Source of the DNA: WS-2 sp036507005 | GTDB lineage: Bacteria; Eisenbacteria; RBG-16-71-46 | DNA length: 64,000 nt | Direction: 5' to 3' | Assembly (NCBI GenBank): GCA_036507005.1 | Contig: DASXQT010000055.1 | Coordinates: 30,390 to 94,389 of the forward strand | In this document: piece after piece, positions 18,709-27,168 of the stretch | Position numbering within the stretch: the first letter of the stretch is position 1 | How the letters are laid out: each line of letters opens with the position of its first letter | Notes under the pieces: model-generated | What the model saw: the letters and a program-made list of their open reading frames with translations, nothing else | Told to the model about the DNA's origin: nothing | The model's database searches: none | Made by a program: the position numbers and the translations under genes

Positions 18709-19967
18709 GGCGCGCTCCTCTCGCCGGGCCCGGTCCGGGAGCCGCCTGTCGCGCCCCCCGGGGTGTGGGCGACGGCCGTCGCGGCGCTGCGCCGCTGCCG
18801 TGCGGCTTCGAGGCCCTCGATCAGCCTCCGCGCCACGTGGCTCCAGTCGAACTCGGCCCGCGCGCGCGCCGCAGCCGCCTCGCCCAGGCGGCGCCGCAGG
18901 GCGGGGTCACACGCCAGCATGACCATCGCCTCGGCCAGCTCGGCCGGCGCGCCGGGGGCCACGAGCCAGGCATCCACGCCGTGGCGGAAGCGCCGTGCGA
19001 CCTGGCCGGCGTGGGGGGCGATGATCGCGCAGCCGGCGGCGGCGTACTCGCAGAGCTTGAGGGGGGAGAAGTAGTAGTCGATCCCGGCCGGCGCGGCCGC
19101 GATGGCCACGTCGAGGCTGCGCAGGAACGCGGGCACCCGGGCGTGCGGCCAGGCTCCCAGGAAGCGCACGCGCGACCCGAGTCCGAGCGCCCATGCCCGG
19201 CCGACGAGCGGGGCGAGGAGCGGGCCTTCCCCGAGCAGATCGAACGTGATGGACGGCTCGTGCGCCGCCGCGCGCGCCGCGGCCTCGAGGATCACGTCGC
19301 AGCCGTGCCAGGGTTTGAAGCTCCCCGCGAAGCCGAATCGCACCGGGGTCGCCGGCCGCGCCGCCGCCGACTCCACCGCGGGGTCTGCCGCGGAGTCGTA
19401 CTCCCGCCGGGCGAAGGCCTCGACGTCCACGCCGTTGGGGAGCACGAGCACCCGCTCGGGTCGCGCCCCCCGCGCGACGACGTAGGGAACGAGCTCCTCC
19501 GAAACGCAGATCACGAGATCGGCCGCGGCGAGCAGGCGAGCCTGGGCCCGAGACGCCTCCTCGCTAGGGGGTTGGCCGCGGAAGCGCGCGGCTTCGTCGT
19601 CGAGGGGCGCGTTGACCTCGACCGCGAGCGGGACATCGAACCGTCGTGCGAGCCGGGCGCCGAGGTCGCTCGCGCGGGAGAGCCGCTCGAGGACCGCGTC
19701 GGGTCGCTCCGCTTCGCCGGCCGCGATCGCCGCCGCCTCGACGCCGGCCGCGACCACCCCGGCGTCGCGCCGTTCGCCGGCCACGGGCCAGATCGACAGG
19801 CGCGGCCCCCGCGGCGGGATGCCCGCGGCCCCGCGCGCCGGGGCGACGCCCGCGACCTCGACCCCCGCCCGCGCCAGGGCGCTCCACAGCTCGAGCAGGT
19901 GGACCGCGGCTCCCTTCGTCCCGTCCAGCGGGACGCCGGGATCGGTGCTCAGCGCGAGCACCCTCAT
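18705..19967 (-). CDS. Glycosyltransferase family 4 protein
   Basis: A 420-residue GT-B glycosyltransferase. The N-terminal half begins MRVLALSTDPGVPLDGTKG, the acceptor-domain loop of GT4 enzymes. The C-terminal half has FGFAGSFKPWHG, the donor-site region SPLKLCEYAAAGCAIIAP and a final helix typical of the family, with Glu in KLCEYAAAG in the EX7E region. The enzyme would transfer a sugar from a nucleotide donor to a growing glycan at the cytoplasmic membrane face. The ATG at 19967 overlaps the previous stop as ATGA. The C-terminal 25 residues (Gly/Thr/Arg-rich) are probably disordered. Confidence 0.9.
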   Translation of the reverse strand: MRVLALSTDPGVPLDGTKGAAVHLLELWSALARAGVEVAGVAPARGAAGIPPRGPRLSIWPVAGERRDAGVVAAGVEAAAIAAGEAERPDAVLERLSRASDLGARLARRFDVPLAVEVNAPLDDEAARFRGQPPSEEASRAQARLLAAADLVICVSEELVPYVVARGARPERVLVLPNGVDVEAFARREYDSAADPAVESAAARPATPVRFGFAGSFKPWHGCDVILEAAARAAAHEPSITFDLLGEGPLLAPLVGRAWALGLGSRVRFLGAWPHARVPAFLRSLDVAIAAAPAGIDYYFSPLKLCEYAAAGCAIIAPHAGQVARRFRHGVDAWLVAPGAPAELAEAMVMLACDPALRRRLGEAAAARARAEFDWSHVARRLIEGLEAARQRRSAATAVAHTPGGATGGSRTGPGERSAP

Positions 19968-21181
19968 GCCGCGCCCCGGAACCACGAGGCGAGCCGGCCC
20001 ACGTTCCGCCGCAGGTCGAACAGCGCCTCGGCCCGCGCGCGCCCGGCCGCGCCCAGAACCGCCCGGCGCTCGGGGTCGGCCAGCAGGCCGGCGACGATCT
20101 CGGCCAGCGCTTCGCTGTCGCCGGGCTGGACCAGGAGGCCACCCTCGCCGTCGCCGAGGATCTCGGGGATTCCGGTGACCGCGGTCGAGACGCAGGGCAG
20201 CCCGACCGCCATGGCCTCGAGCAGCACGGTAGGCAGGCCGTCCCGGTTTCCGTCCGCCGCGATCCGGCACGGCAGGCAGAGAACCGAGGCCCGCGCCATC
20301 CAGGCGCGCACCCGCTCCTGCGGCTCCGGCCCCGCCCACGTCACGCGCCCGGCGATGGCGAGCGCGCGCGCGAGGTCCTCGAGACGCGCCGCCTCGGGTC
20401 CGGCGCCGACGATGACCAGCCGTGCATGGGGATGGCGCGCCAGCACCCGCGGCCACGCCCGCAGCAGATCGTCGAAGCCCTTCTTCTCCACCAGCCGCCC
20501 GACCGCGAGCACGATCCCGCCGTGGTCCTCGCGCTCGGCGGGGGAGAAGAGCTGGAGATCGACGCCGTTGTAGAGCCTGCGGATGGTGCAGTGGCCGTTG
20601 GTGTCGCCGAGCAGCCGCTCCAGGTAGGCGCGGTTGTAGTCGCTCACCGTCACCACGAACTCGGCGGCGCGCATCTTGTCACGCAGCACGTCCCAGTCGG
20701 TCCCGGACTGGTAGATGTCCTTGGCGTGGGCGGTGAAGCTGAACGGCAGGCCGGCGAGGCGCGAGGCCAGCATCGCCACCCGCGCCGGGGCGCTCGCGAA
20801 GTGGGCGTGCAGGCGATCCAGCGGATGCGCCCGCAGGTCCTGAACGAGACATGAGGCCTGGAGGAACCGCTTCCACGCCTGGTGGGTGCGGCGGGTGGCG
20901 ACGTAGGCGAGCACCGGGAGGACGACGGCCGGGCGCCGCGCGAGCAGCTTCGCCGCCGCCCACGCGCCGCGGGTGAGCCAGTGGAGCGGGCGCTCGGGAA
21001 GGTAGACGACGCGCGCCCCGAGACGGGCGACCGCGGGATGCACGGGGCCTAAAATCGGAGCCTTGAGGGAGTAGACGGTCACCGGCACGCCCAGACGCTC
21101 GAGCTCGAGCAGCTCGTTCAGGATGAAGGTCTCCGAGAAGCGGGGGAAGACCTTGATGACGTATCCGACTCTCGGGTTCAC
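19964..21181 (-). CDS. Glycosyltransferase family 4 protein
   Basis: A 405-residue GT-B glycosyltransferase distinct from its neighbour. It starts VGYVIKVFPRFSETFILNE, a pattern typical of exopolysaccharide glycosyltransferases. The middle has HAHFASAPARVA and FSFTAHAKDIY, and the donor domain has VGRLVEKKGFDDLL and GLPTVLLEAMAVGLPCVST. No membrane segment is seen; such enzymes attach peripherally. Its start overlaps the stop of the COG4671-type glycosyltransferase (ATGA), so translation is coupled. Donor and acceptor sugars cannot be deduced. Confidence 0.92.
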   Translation of the reverse strand: MNPRVGYVIKVFPRFSETFILNELLELERLGVPVTVYSLKAPILGPVHPAVARLGARVVYLPERPLHWLTRGAWAAAKLLARRPAVVLPVLAYVATRRTHQAWKRFLQASCLVQDLRAHPLDRLHAHFASAPARVAMLASRLAGLPFSFTAHAKDIYQSGTDWDVLRDKMRAAEFVVTVSDYNRAYLERLLGDTNGHCTIRRLYNGVDLQLFSPAEREDHGGIVLAVGRLVEKKGFDDLLRAWPRVLARHPHARLVIVGAGPEAARLEDLARALAIAGRVTWAGPEPQERVRAWMARASVLCLPCRIAADGNRDGLPTVLLEAMAVGLPCVSTAVTGIPEILGDGEGGLLVQPGDSEALAEIVAGLLADPERRAVLGAAGRARAEALFDLRRNVGRLASWFRGAA

Positions 21182-22404
21182 GCCACGCCCGCTCCGTGCG
21201 GGGAGCCCAGCCTCTGCTCGATCAGCGCGCGCAATTCCTCGCTCACGCAGCGCACGCCGTCCATGCCGAACGGGAGGGGCGTGCGTCGCAGCCCCTTCGC
21301 GATCGCGGCCTCGACCTCCGCGCGCAGGCGCTCCCCGGTCGCCTCATCCGGTGGGACGACGCGGCACAGTCCGAGCGCCTGCAGCGCAGAGGCGCGCATC
21401 CACTGCTCGAGGCGCGGATGCACGCGGGGCACCACGACCGCCGGCACGCCGGAGCGGAGGATCTCGCTCATCGTGTTGTAGCCCGCCATGGAGACCACCA
21501 CGTCGGCGGCGGCCAGCAGGGCGGGGAACTCGGGGTCGAAGTCGATCACCGTGACCCGGGGTCGCGCCCGGGCGCGGGCGCGGAGCGAGGCGGCGCGATC
21601 CGCGTTCATCAGCGGGCCCGTCAGGATCAGAAGCTGCCCCGGTGGCGCGGGGTCGCGCTCGTGGGCGTCGAGGAAGGCCTGGAGCATCGGCTCGCCGTCG
21701 TCGCCGCCGCCCACGGTGAGCAGGATGAGGGGCTCCGCGCCGACGCCCAGGCGGCGGCGCGCCTCCGCGCGGGACATCTCGCCTCCGGGGCGCACGATGT
21801 AGTCCGTGAATCGCACACGCCCCAGCAGCCGCCGCGAGAAGCCGTACGCCTGGGGGGATGGCCCCACGCCGCGCGGGCCGTAGATCAGCACGCGGTCGTA
21901 GATGCGCTCGATCCACTCGAGCAGCCCCTCGCGCTTCCACCGCCGGCGGATGCGGCCGGGCTCGTCGATCACGTCGCGCAACCCCAGCACCAGCGCCGCC
22001 CGGGGCCGGACCGCGCGCAGCTCCTCCAGCGGACCCATCAGCTCGCCGTCCATGCCGGCCGGCGCGTGGTCGACCAGCACGAGGTCGGGCCGATAGGAGC
22101 GCAGCGCCTCCGCGATCAACCGCGAGCGCATGTCGCGCAGCTCGTCGAGCGGCAGATCGAGCGAGCGCGCCATGTAGACACCGTCGCGGTTCTTCGCCGC
22201 GGCTGGAATCTTGACGAAGTCCATGCGCGGCGGCAGGGGGAACGCGTGCGCCTGATTCGATCCCGTGAGGGTGAGGAAGTGCGCTTCGGGCATGTCGCGC
22301 GCCAGGCGGTGGGCGATCGTCAGGTTGCGGCGCAGATGGCCGAGTCCCACGGTGTCGTGGCCGTAGAGCACGACGCGCGGACCCCGGGGCGGCGGGCCCG
22401 TCAT
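21178..22404 (-). CDS. Predicted glycosyltransferase of the MurG-like COG4671 type
   Basis: A 408-residue GT-B protein. The N-terminus VVLYGHDTVGLGHLRRN resembles the glycine-rich UDP-sugar/acceptor loop of MurG and MGD synthase. The C-terminal half has LLTVGGGDDGEPML and VVVSMAGYNTMSEIL, the counterpart of the MurG donor site (GGxG...SRAGAxT). Members of this group are often found in clusters with GT4 enzymes and are poorly characterised. The ATG at 22404 is preferred because it overlaps the lipoprotein stop as ATGA and gives the family N-terminus; the frame stays open 73 codons further upstream without family similarity. Confidence 0.85.
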   Translation of the reverse strand: MTGPPPRGPRVVLYGHDTVGLGHLRRNLTIAHRLARDMPEAHFLTLTGSNQAHAFPLPPRMDFVKIPAAAKNRDGVYMARSLDLPLDELRDMRSRLIAEALRSYRPDLVLVDHAPAGMDGELMGPLEELRAVRPRAALVLGLRDVIDEPGRIRRRWKREGLLEWIERIYDRVLIYGPRGVGPSPQAYGFSRRLLGRVRFTDYIVRPGGEMSRAEARRRLGVGAEPLILLTVGGGDDGEPMLQAFLDAHERDPAPPGQLLILTGPLMNADRAASLRARARARPRVTVIDFDPEFPALLAAADVVVSMAGYNTMSEILRSGVPAVVVPRVHPRLEQWMRASALQALGLCRVVPPDEATGERLRAEVEAAIAKGLRRTPLPFGMDGVRCVSEELRALIEQRLGSPHGAGVA

Positions 22405-23135
22405 GGGAGCCCCTGCAGCGCCATCTCGCGCTCGATCGTGGCGGCCTGCACCGAATTCTGCAGCCGGAGCTTCACGCGCCACCGGTACCGGCCCGCGGGC
22501 ACCGGCTGGCCGGTGAGGGGGCCCTCGGTGGCGAAGCCGTTCCAGTTCGCGCCGGTCGCCTGCGTGCGCGGGGAATTCCAGACCGCCACGCCGCTCGAGT
22601 CGGAGACCTGCACGGTCGCCCACTGGAACGGCGCTTGGTAGGCGCTCCAGGAGAACACCAGAGGGCTCGAGAAGTCCGGCCGCGCCACGCTGGCCCCGGC
22701 CGCGGGCGCTTCGAGACCGAGCCCGTGCGCGGCGACGTCGAAGGGCGGCAGCTCGCGGCGCTCGCCCGCGCTCGCGAGCTCGAAGAAGTAGCGCACGTAG
22801 CCGAAGTCGGGCTCGACCGAAGAAACCTTCACCATCCAGCGCCCGGCGGGGACGGCGGCGAAGCCGTACACACCGGAGGAAGCGGCGAAGGCGGAGTCGG
22901 TCAGGACCCCCGCGGCATCGTCGTAGAGCTTCACCTTGAATCCGGCGAGCGGCTGCCCGGCGCGGGCCACCGAGCCGGAGACCTGAGCGCCGCCGCCCGG
23001 CAGCGCGATCTCGGGGGCGGTTTCACGCCGGAGGCCGCAGCCGGCCGCCGCGATCACCAGCGCGACCGCCCCGGCGCGGCCGGGCCGCCATCGGCCGCGG
23101 GGTGCCGCCAGAGACCGGGGACTCCGTGGTCTCAC
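22401..23135 (-). CDS. Lipoprotein with carboxypeptidase-regulatory-like domain
   Basis: A 244-residue lipoprotein. After a basic stretch and hydrophobic segment the lipobox IAAAGC gives a lipidated cysteine near residue 33. Residues about 48-135 look like a carboxypeptidase regulatory-like or transthyretin-like beta-sandwich (GSVARAGQPLAGFKVKLYDD, then GVYGFAAVPAGRWMVKV). The second half is another beta-rich domain with FSWSAYQAPFQWATVQVSD, resembling fibronectin-like surface modules. It probably faces the periplasm or cell surface as a binding or scaffold part of the glycan system. It overlaps both neighbours by 4 bp. Confidence 0.8.
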   Translation of the reverse strand: MRPRSPRSLAAPRGRWRPGRAGAVALVIAAAGCGLRRETAPEIALPGGGAQVSGSVARAGQPLAGFKVKLYDDAAGVLTDSAFAASSGVYGFAAVPAGRWMVKVSSVEPDFGYVRYFFELASAGERRELPPFDVAAHGLGLEAPAAGASVARPDFSSPLVFSWSAYQAPFQWATVQVSDSSGVAVWNSPRTQATGANWNGFATEGPLTGQPVPAGRYRWRVKLRLQNSVQAATIEREMALQGLP

Positions 23136-24571
23136 GGCAGCACCGCCAGGCGGCGCGTCACCGCTTCACCTGCGGCCGAGAGCCGGAGCAGGAAGACACC
23201 TCCCGGGAGCCGCGCCCCGGCACCGTCCATGAGGTTCCACACCACGCTCCGGTCGGCGCCGTCGCCGCGGCCGCGCCACAGCAACGAGACCCGCCGGCCG
23301 CCCACGTCGAACGCCTCGAGCGCGGCCGGGGCGCCGGGGGGCACGCGCAGGCGGATCGTGACCGGGCCGTGGGCCGCGGCCGGCGCCGCGAGCCGGAGCC
23401 CGCCGTGCAGCGGAGTCGTCTCCACCGCCAGCGGCGGGCCCGGCCGCAGCGCGAACACGCGGCCGTCGAAGGCTCCGAAGTAGACCGTGCCGTCGGCGGC
23501 GACCGCCGGGGCGGTGCGGATGCGCGACCCCACCAGGTACCTCCACCGCAGCGTGCTGTCGGAGTTGACGCAATAGAACGTCGAGTCGTCCGAGCCGAAG
23601 TAGACCGTGCCGTCGGCGACGACCGCGGGCGAGGAGCGCACGGCGTTCCCGACCCAGAGTCGCCACAGCCGCTGGCCGCCGGGCGAGAGCGCCGTGATGT
23701 GGGATCCCATCGGGGCGAGGATGACGCCGTCGGCGCGTACGGCGGCCGAGGCGTTGATGTTGGCGCCGTCGCTGTAGACCCAGCGCACCCCGCCGCTCGG
23801 CTTGATCGCGTACAGGAAGGTATCCGCCCCGCCGATCAGAATCGTCGAGTCGGCCGCCACCGCGGGAGACGAGAGGTCGATGATGTTGCCGGTCGCGCCC
23901 GACCAGTAGAGGTCGCCGGCGTCGTGCAGCGCGTAGACCCTGGTGTCGAAGCAGCCGAAATAGAGGTCGCCCGAGGGCCCCGCCGCGGGCGAGGAGCGCA
24001 CGTTCCCCAGGGTGGCGAAGCTCCACACCTGCACACCGTCGGCGCTGAAGCGGTAGAGCGAGTTGTCGCCGTTGCCGACCACCACGTCGTCGTTCGGGAG
24101 CAGCAGCGGCGAGGAGCGGAACGTGCTTCCCCGGCGCACCTTCCAGCGCAGCGTGCCGTCGGAATGGACGGCGTAGAGCGTGCTGTCCATCGCGCCCACG
24201 TACACCGTGCCGTCGCTCGCGATCGCGGGGCTCGAATACTCGAGCGGCCCGCCGGCCTGGAAGGCCCAGCGCAGCGTCCCATTCGGGTTGAGCGCCAGCA
24301 GGCGACCCGAGCGGGTGCCGAGGTAGATCGCGCCGTCCGCGCCGATGCAGGGCGATGACTGATCGATCGAGTCGTGGCTGTCATAGATCCAGTAGACGTG
24401 CGAGGTGTCCGGGATGCTCGGGGCGGCGACGAATCCGGAGCGCGTGGGCCCGGCCCGGAACATGGGCCACGACGAGGCCGCGGGCTGGGTCCCGGCCGGG
24501 GCGGCGGGCAGCGCGAGGGCGAACACCAGGGCGGCGCGCGCTGCGTGGCGAAGTCGGGGAGTCAAGCGCAT
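23132..24571 (-). CDS. Secreted PQQ-like beta-propeller protein with FlgD-like sorting domain
   Basis: A 479-residue exported protein. A signal peptide ends near AAPAG. Residues about 40-390 contain eight or so blades with the recurring pattern GTVYFGS.D...Y.....G.LRW, each blade carrying a variant of IGADGAIYLGT or VAADGTVYFGA, as in PQQ/WD40-like propellers such as BamB. Conserved PQQ-dehydrogenase ligands are not seen, so a binding or scaffold role is more likely than catalysis. From about residue 395 a FlgD-like C-terminal domain (VRPG..., LEAFDVGGRRV, GGVFLLRLSA) serves as a sorting tail. It is coupled by overlap to the lipoprotein and lies 19 bp after the barrel gene. Confidence 0.88.
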   Translation of the reverse strand: MRLTPRLRHAARAALVFALALPAAPAGTQPAASSWPMFRAGPTRSGFVAAPSIPDTSHVYWIYDSHDSIDQSSPCIGADGAIYLGTRSGRLLALNPNGTLRWAFQAGGPLEYSSPAIASDGTVYVGAMDSTLYAVHSDGTLRWKVRRGSTFRSSPLLLPNDDVVVGNGDNSLYRFSADGVQVWSFATLGNVRSSPAAGPSGDLYFGCFDTRVYALHDAGDLYWSGATGNIIDLSSPAVAADSTILIGGADTFLYAIKPSGGVRWVYSDGANINASAAVRADGVILAPMGSHITALSPGGQRLWRLWVGNAVRSSPAVVADGTVYFGSDDSTFYCVNSDSTLRWRYLVGSRIRTAPAVAADGTVYFGAFDGRVFALRPGPPLAVETTPLHGGLRLAAPAAAHGPVTIRLRVPPGAPAALEAFDVGGRRVSLLWRGRGDGADRSVVWNLMDGAGARLPGGVFLLRLSAAGEAVTRRLAVLP

Positions 24572-24590
24572 GCGGGGCTCCGGGTCTTGC

Positions 24591-25553
24591 TCAGCGGGCG
24601 TAGCTCAGGGCGATCCCGGTTTCGAGCACGTGGGAGTTCTTCACGTCGCGGGACGAATCGATCTCGCGCCAGCGGCCGAACGCCTCGGCGCTCACCCCGG
24701 CCCGCAGCAGGCGCTGGAGCGAGAGCCCCGCGCGCCAGCGGTCGTCCTGGCGCGCGAAGTTGGCCGCGAAGGCCCGGCCGGTGCGGTAGTTGCGAAGTCC
24801 GCCCTGGATCTCGCCCGCGGCCGAGAGGCCCGCGGTGAGCGATTGGACCACCTCGAGGCGGAGGTCGTTCTGGTCGTAGCTGTAGAGATCGGTGGTCGAA
24901 AGGTTGTGGCGATAGACGTGGATGAGCGAGACGCGCCGCCCCTGGCCGAGGCCGCGCTCGAGCCCGGTGTAGAAGTTCACGCGGTGATGGTCGCGCTCGT
25001 CGTGGATGGGCGCGAAATCATCGTACCGGTACTCGAGCGACGCTTGGGCCAGCCATTGGGGCAGGACCTCGATCCGCAGCTCCGCGCCCCCCTCGGTGCG
25101 GTCGAAGCGCACGTTGCCGGAGGGCGAGGGGAAGTAGAGCTCGTGGTGCGAGGCTCCGCCGTAGAGCCGCAACCGGTGACCGCCCCGCTTCAGATCCACC
25201 CCGGTCCACCAGCGCTGGACGTTGGCCTCGTGCTCGACGTCGTACGCCTCGGCCTCGAGCTTCACCCAGGGCCTCAGGCGGTAGCGGCCCCCGAGCTTGA
25301 AGGTGAGATTCGGCTTCAGCGTGCCGCGAACGCCCCAGTCGGTCTCGCGGGTCTCGCCTCCCGGGAAGAGGTCGGTGGTGTAGAAGCGCTCGACCACGGC
25401 GTCGCCGCCCCAGGCAACCGCGCCGCTCGCCCGCGCCGACAACGGGGCGAGCACACCCGCCATCGCCAGGGATACGGCGAGCGCGGGCCCGGCCGCCCGG
25501 CGGCGGGCCCGGAGTCGCAGCGCCAAGTCGTCCGTCCTCGCCCGAGCACCCAT
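24591..25553 (-). CDS. Predicted outer-membrane beta-barrel protein
   Basis: A 320-residue protein with a signal peptide whose cleavage is near SARASG. The rest alternates polar and hydrophobic residues with many aromatic girdle positions, for example RLRPWVKLEAEAYDVEHE and HRLRLYGGASHHELYF, fitting about 14 strands. It ends in the strand GIALSYAR. No porin family is recognised. As first gene of the eight-gene operon it is a candidate outer-membrane export or anchoring component for the glycan made downstream. The ATG at 25553 has only a weak ribosome site; an alternative TTG at 25526 has GAGGA 8 nt upstream. Confidence 0.75.
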   Translation of the reverse strand: MGARARTDDLALRLRARRRAAGPALAVSLAMAGVLAPLSARASGAVAWGGDAVVERFYTTDLFPGGETRETDWGVRGTLKPNLTFKLGGRYRLRPWVKLEAEAYDVEHEANVQRWWTGVDLKRGGHRLRLYGGASHHELYFPSPSGNVRFDRTEGGAELRIEVLPQWLAQASLEYRYDDFAPIHDERDHHRVNFYTGLERGLGQGRRVSLIHVYRHNLSTTDLYSYDQNDLRLEVVQSLTAGLSAAGEIQGGLRNYRTGRAFAANFARQDDRWRAGLSLQRLLRAGVSAEAFGRWREIDSSRDVKNSHVLETGIALSYAR

Positions 25554-25812
25554 GCGGCGCCTCGTCCACCCAGACAGGAAATCCGATCCCAGCGGAGCGG
25601 CCTACTCATCCGAAGAAGTGGCGCCGCGCTCCTCTCTGATACACATTCTGCCAACACCACGGGCAGTCCCGGCCGACGAGACATCGTGGGAGACCGGGCC
25701 GATGACCCGCGGCGCTCCCATGGCCCGCGGCGTCAGCCCGGCAAGATGCGCCCCGACAGCCCATTCCGGCCCGCCGAGACGCTCCCGACGCACGGCCGGT
25801 GCGGCCATCGGG

Positions 25813-25818
25813 TAGAAT
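25813..25818 (+). promoter_or_regulatory. Candidate -10 box for leaderless sigma-factor mRNA
   Basis: TAGAAT lies 7 nt before the GTG start of the sigma-factor gene, so transcription would begin at or next to the start codon. No good -35 is visible, which could mean activator dependence or an alternative sigma factor. Confidence 0.4.
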
Positions 25819-25825
25819 CGGCGCC

Positions 25826-26518
25826 GTGCCACCTGCGTCACGCCTGCCCCTCCGGCTGGATCCCGCAGAGGACGCACGCCTCGTCGAGCGATGCCGCGCC
25901 GGGGATGCGCGCGCCTGGGAAGCGCTGGTGCGGCGCTATGAGCGCCTGGTCTATGCCGTGGCCCGCACCTACCGGCTGCCGGATGCCGATCTCGGCGACG
26001 TGTTCCAGGAGGTGTTCGCCGCGCTCTACCGCGGGCTGCCGGCCTTGCGCGATCCCCGGGCGTTGTGCCGCTGGCTGTCGAGCACCAGCGATCGTATCGC
26101 GCGCGCAGCGGCGCGCCGGGCGCGCGCGGCGCCGACGGCGAGCCTGGACGAACCGGGCGTGGCCGACCGGCTCCCGGCCGACCTGCCGTCGATCGGTTCG
26201 GACCTCGAGACGCTCGAGGAGCAGGCGATGGTTCGCATCGCCCTCGCGTCGCTTCCCGAGCGTTGCCGCCTGCTGCTCGGCGCCCTCTACTACGAGGATC
26301 CGCCGGCCAGCTACGCCGCGCTCGCGCGGCGCTTCGGCGTCCCGATCGGCTCGCTCGGGCCCACCCGCGCGCGCTGCTTCGAGGCGCTGCGGCGCGCCTA
26401 CCAGGTACTGTCGGCTGACGCCGGTATCAGCGCGTCCGGGAGCCCCACCTTTCAGACGAGGGAACGCGCCAGGGAGAGGCGCGCCCGCGCCGCCGCCGGG
26501 CCGGCGCAACCCACGTGA
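25826..26518 (+). CDS. RNA polymerase sigma-70 family (ECF-like) sigma factor
   Basis: A 230-residue protein with only regions 2 and 4. Region 2 runs from DARLVERCRAGDARAWEALVRRYERLVYAVA-type sequence to DLGDVFQEVFAALYRGLPALRDPRALCRWL (the DxxQEVF core). Region 4 is seen in LASLPERCRLLLGALY...SYAALARRFGVPIGSLGPTRARCFEALRR. The IGSLGPTRARC pattern is typical of ECF-like factors encoded next to zinc-finger anti-sigma proteins. The GTG at 25826 is preferred over a TTG or ATG-like start at 25799 because a -10 box sits just upstream. It heads a cassette with an anti-sigma-like protein, a CHAT protease and a subtilisin. Confidence 0.9.
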   Translation: MPPASRLPLRLDPAEDARLVERCRAGDARAWEALVRRYERLVYAVARTYRLPDADLGDVFQEVFAALYRGLPALRDPRALCRWLSSTSDRIARAAARRARAAPTASLDEPGVADRLPADLPSIGSDLETLEEQAMVRIALASLPERCRLLLGALYYEDPPASYAALARRFGVPIGSLGPTRARCFEALRRAYQVLSADAGISASGSPTFQTRERARERRARAAAGPAQPT

Positions 26519-26540
26519 ACTCTTGCCCGGAGGATTCTCG

Positions 26541-27152
26541 ATGAGTCGCTCGAAACCCCTGGACTCCGGCCATCTCGCCGCCGCCGCTGCGCTCGACTAC
26601 GTGGACGGTCACGCCGCGGCCGACCTTCGCCGCGCGGTGGAGGAGCATCTCGCGCTCCCCTGCCCGGCCTGTCGAGAGCGGGTTCGCGAGCTGGGGTGGC
26701 TCCTGGAGCGCATGGCACGGGATCGAGTGCCGGAGGTCCCCGCTGCGCTCCGCGCCCGGGCGCTCGCGGTCTTCGATGCCCGCGAGCCGCGGAAGGCGAT
26801 CGCGCGTGCGGTGGCGGCCCTGGCACGCCCCCTCTTCGACTCGCTGACACAGCCGCTGCCCGCACCCGCTCGCGCGGTCGGCGAGGTCCGCCGGCTCGCG
26901 TTCGGGCTCGGCGACCATCGGATCGAGTTCGAAGCCGAGATCGAGACGGCCACGACGCGCACCCTGCGCGGCCGGCTCGAGGTGCCCGACCCGGCGCTCC
27001 ACCGCATCGAGGTGACGGCGATGAGGGAGCGCCTCGTCGCCGTGCCCGACGCCCGCGGCTGGTTCTCGCTCGAGCGCGTGCCGGCAGGACGGGTGCGGAT
27101 CGCGGTCCGCGGTCCGGCAGGCCCGTACCGCCTGCCGCTGCTCGACCTCTGA
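26541..27152 (+). CDS. Soluble zinc-finger anti-sigma-like protein
   Basis: A 203-residue protein starting at an ATG with CCGGAGGATTCTCG upstream, 22 bp after the sigma factor. Residues about 33-43 read HLALPCPACRE, the HxxxCxxC zinc motif of ZAS/zf-HC2 anti-sigma domains. Unlike most such proteins it has no transmembrane helix; the C-terminal 100 residues (from about 110) look like a beta-rich module with EFEAEIETATTRTLRGRLEV and GPYRLPLLDL at the end. It is therefore likely a cytoplasmic sensor or binding partner that holds the sigma factor, or a bridge to the CHAT protein. Assignment rests on the motif and position. Confidence 0.7.
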   Translation: MSRSKPLDSGHLAAAAALDYVDGHAAADLRRAVEEHLALPCPACRERVRELGWLLERMARDRVPEVPAALRARALAVFDAREPRKAIARAVAALARPLFDSLTQPLPAPARAVGEVRRLAFGLGDHRIEFEAEIETATTRTLRGRLEVPDPALHRIEVTAMRERLVAVPDARGWFSLERVPAGRVRIAVRGPAGPYRLPLLDL

Positions 27153-27168
27153 GAATCGGCCGGGCTCC

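Noticed and set aside
18705..21181. Tandem duplication of the two GT4 genes
   Set aside because: They share only fold-level motifs; their N-termini and donor sites differ throughout, so a recent duplication is not supported.
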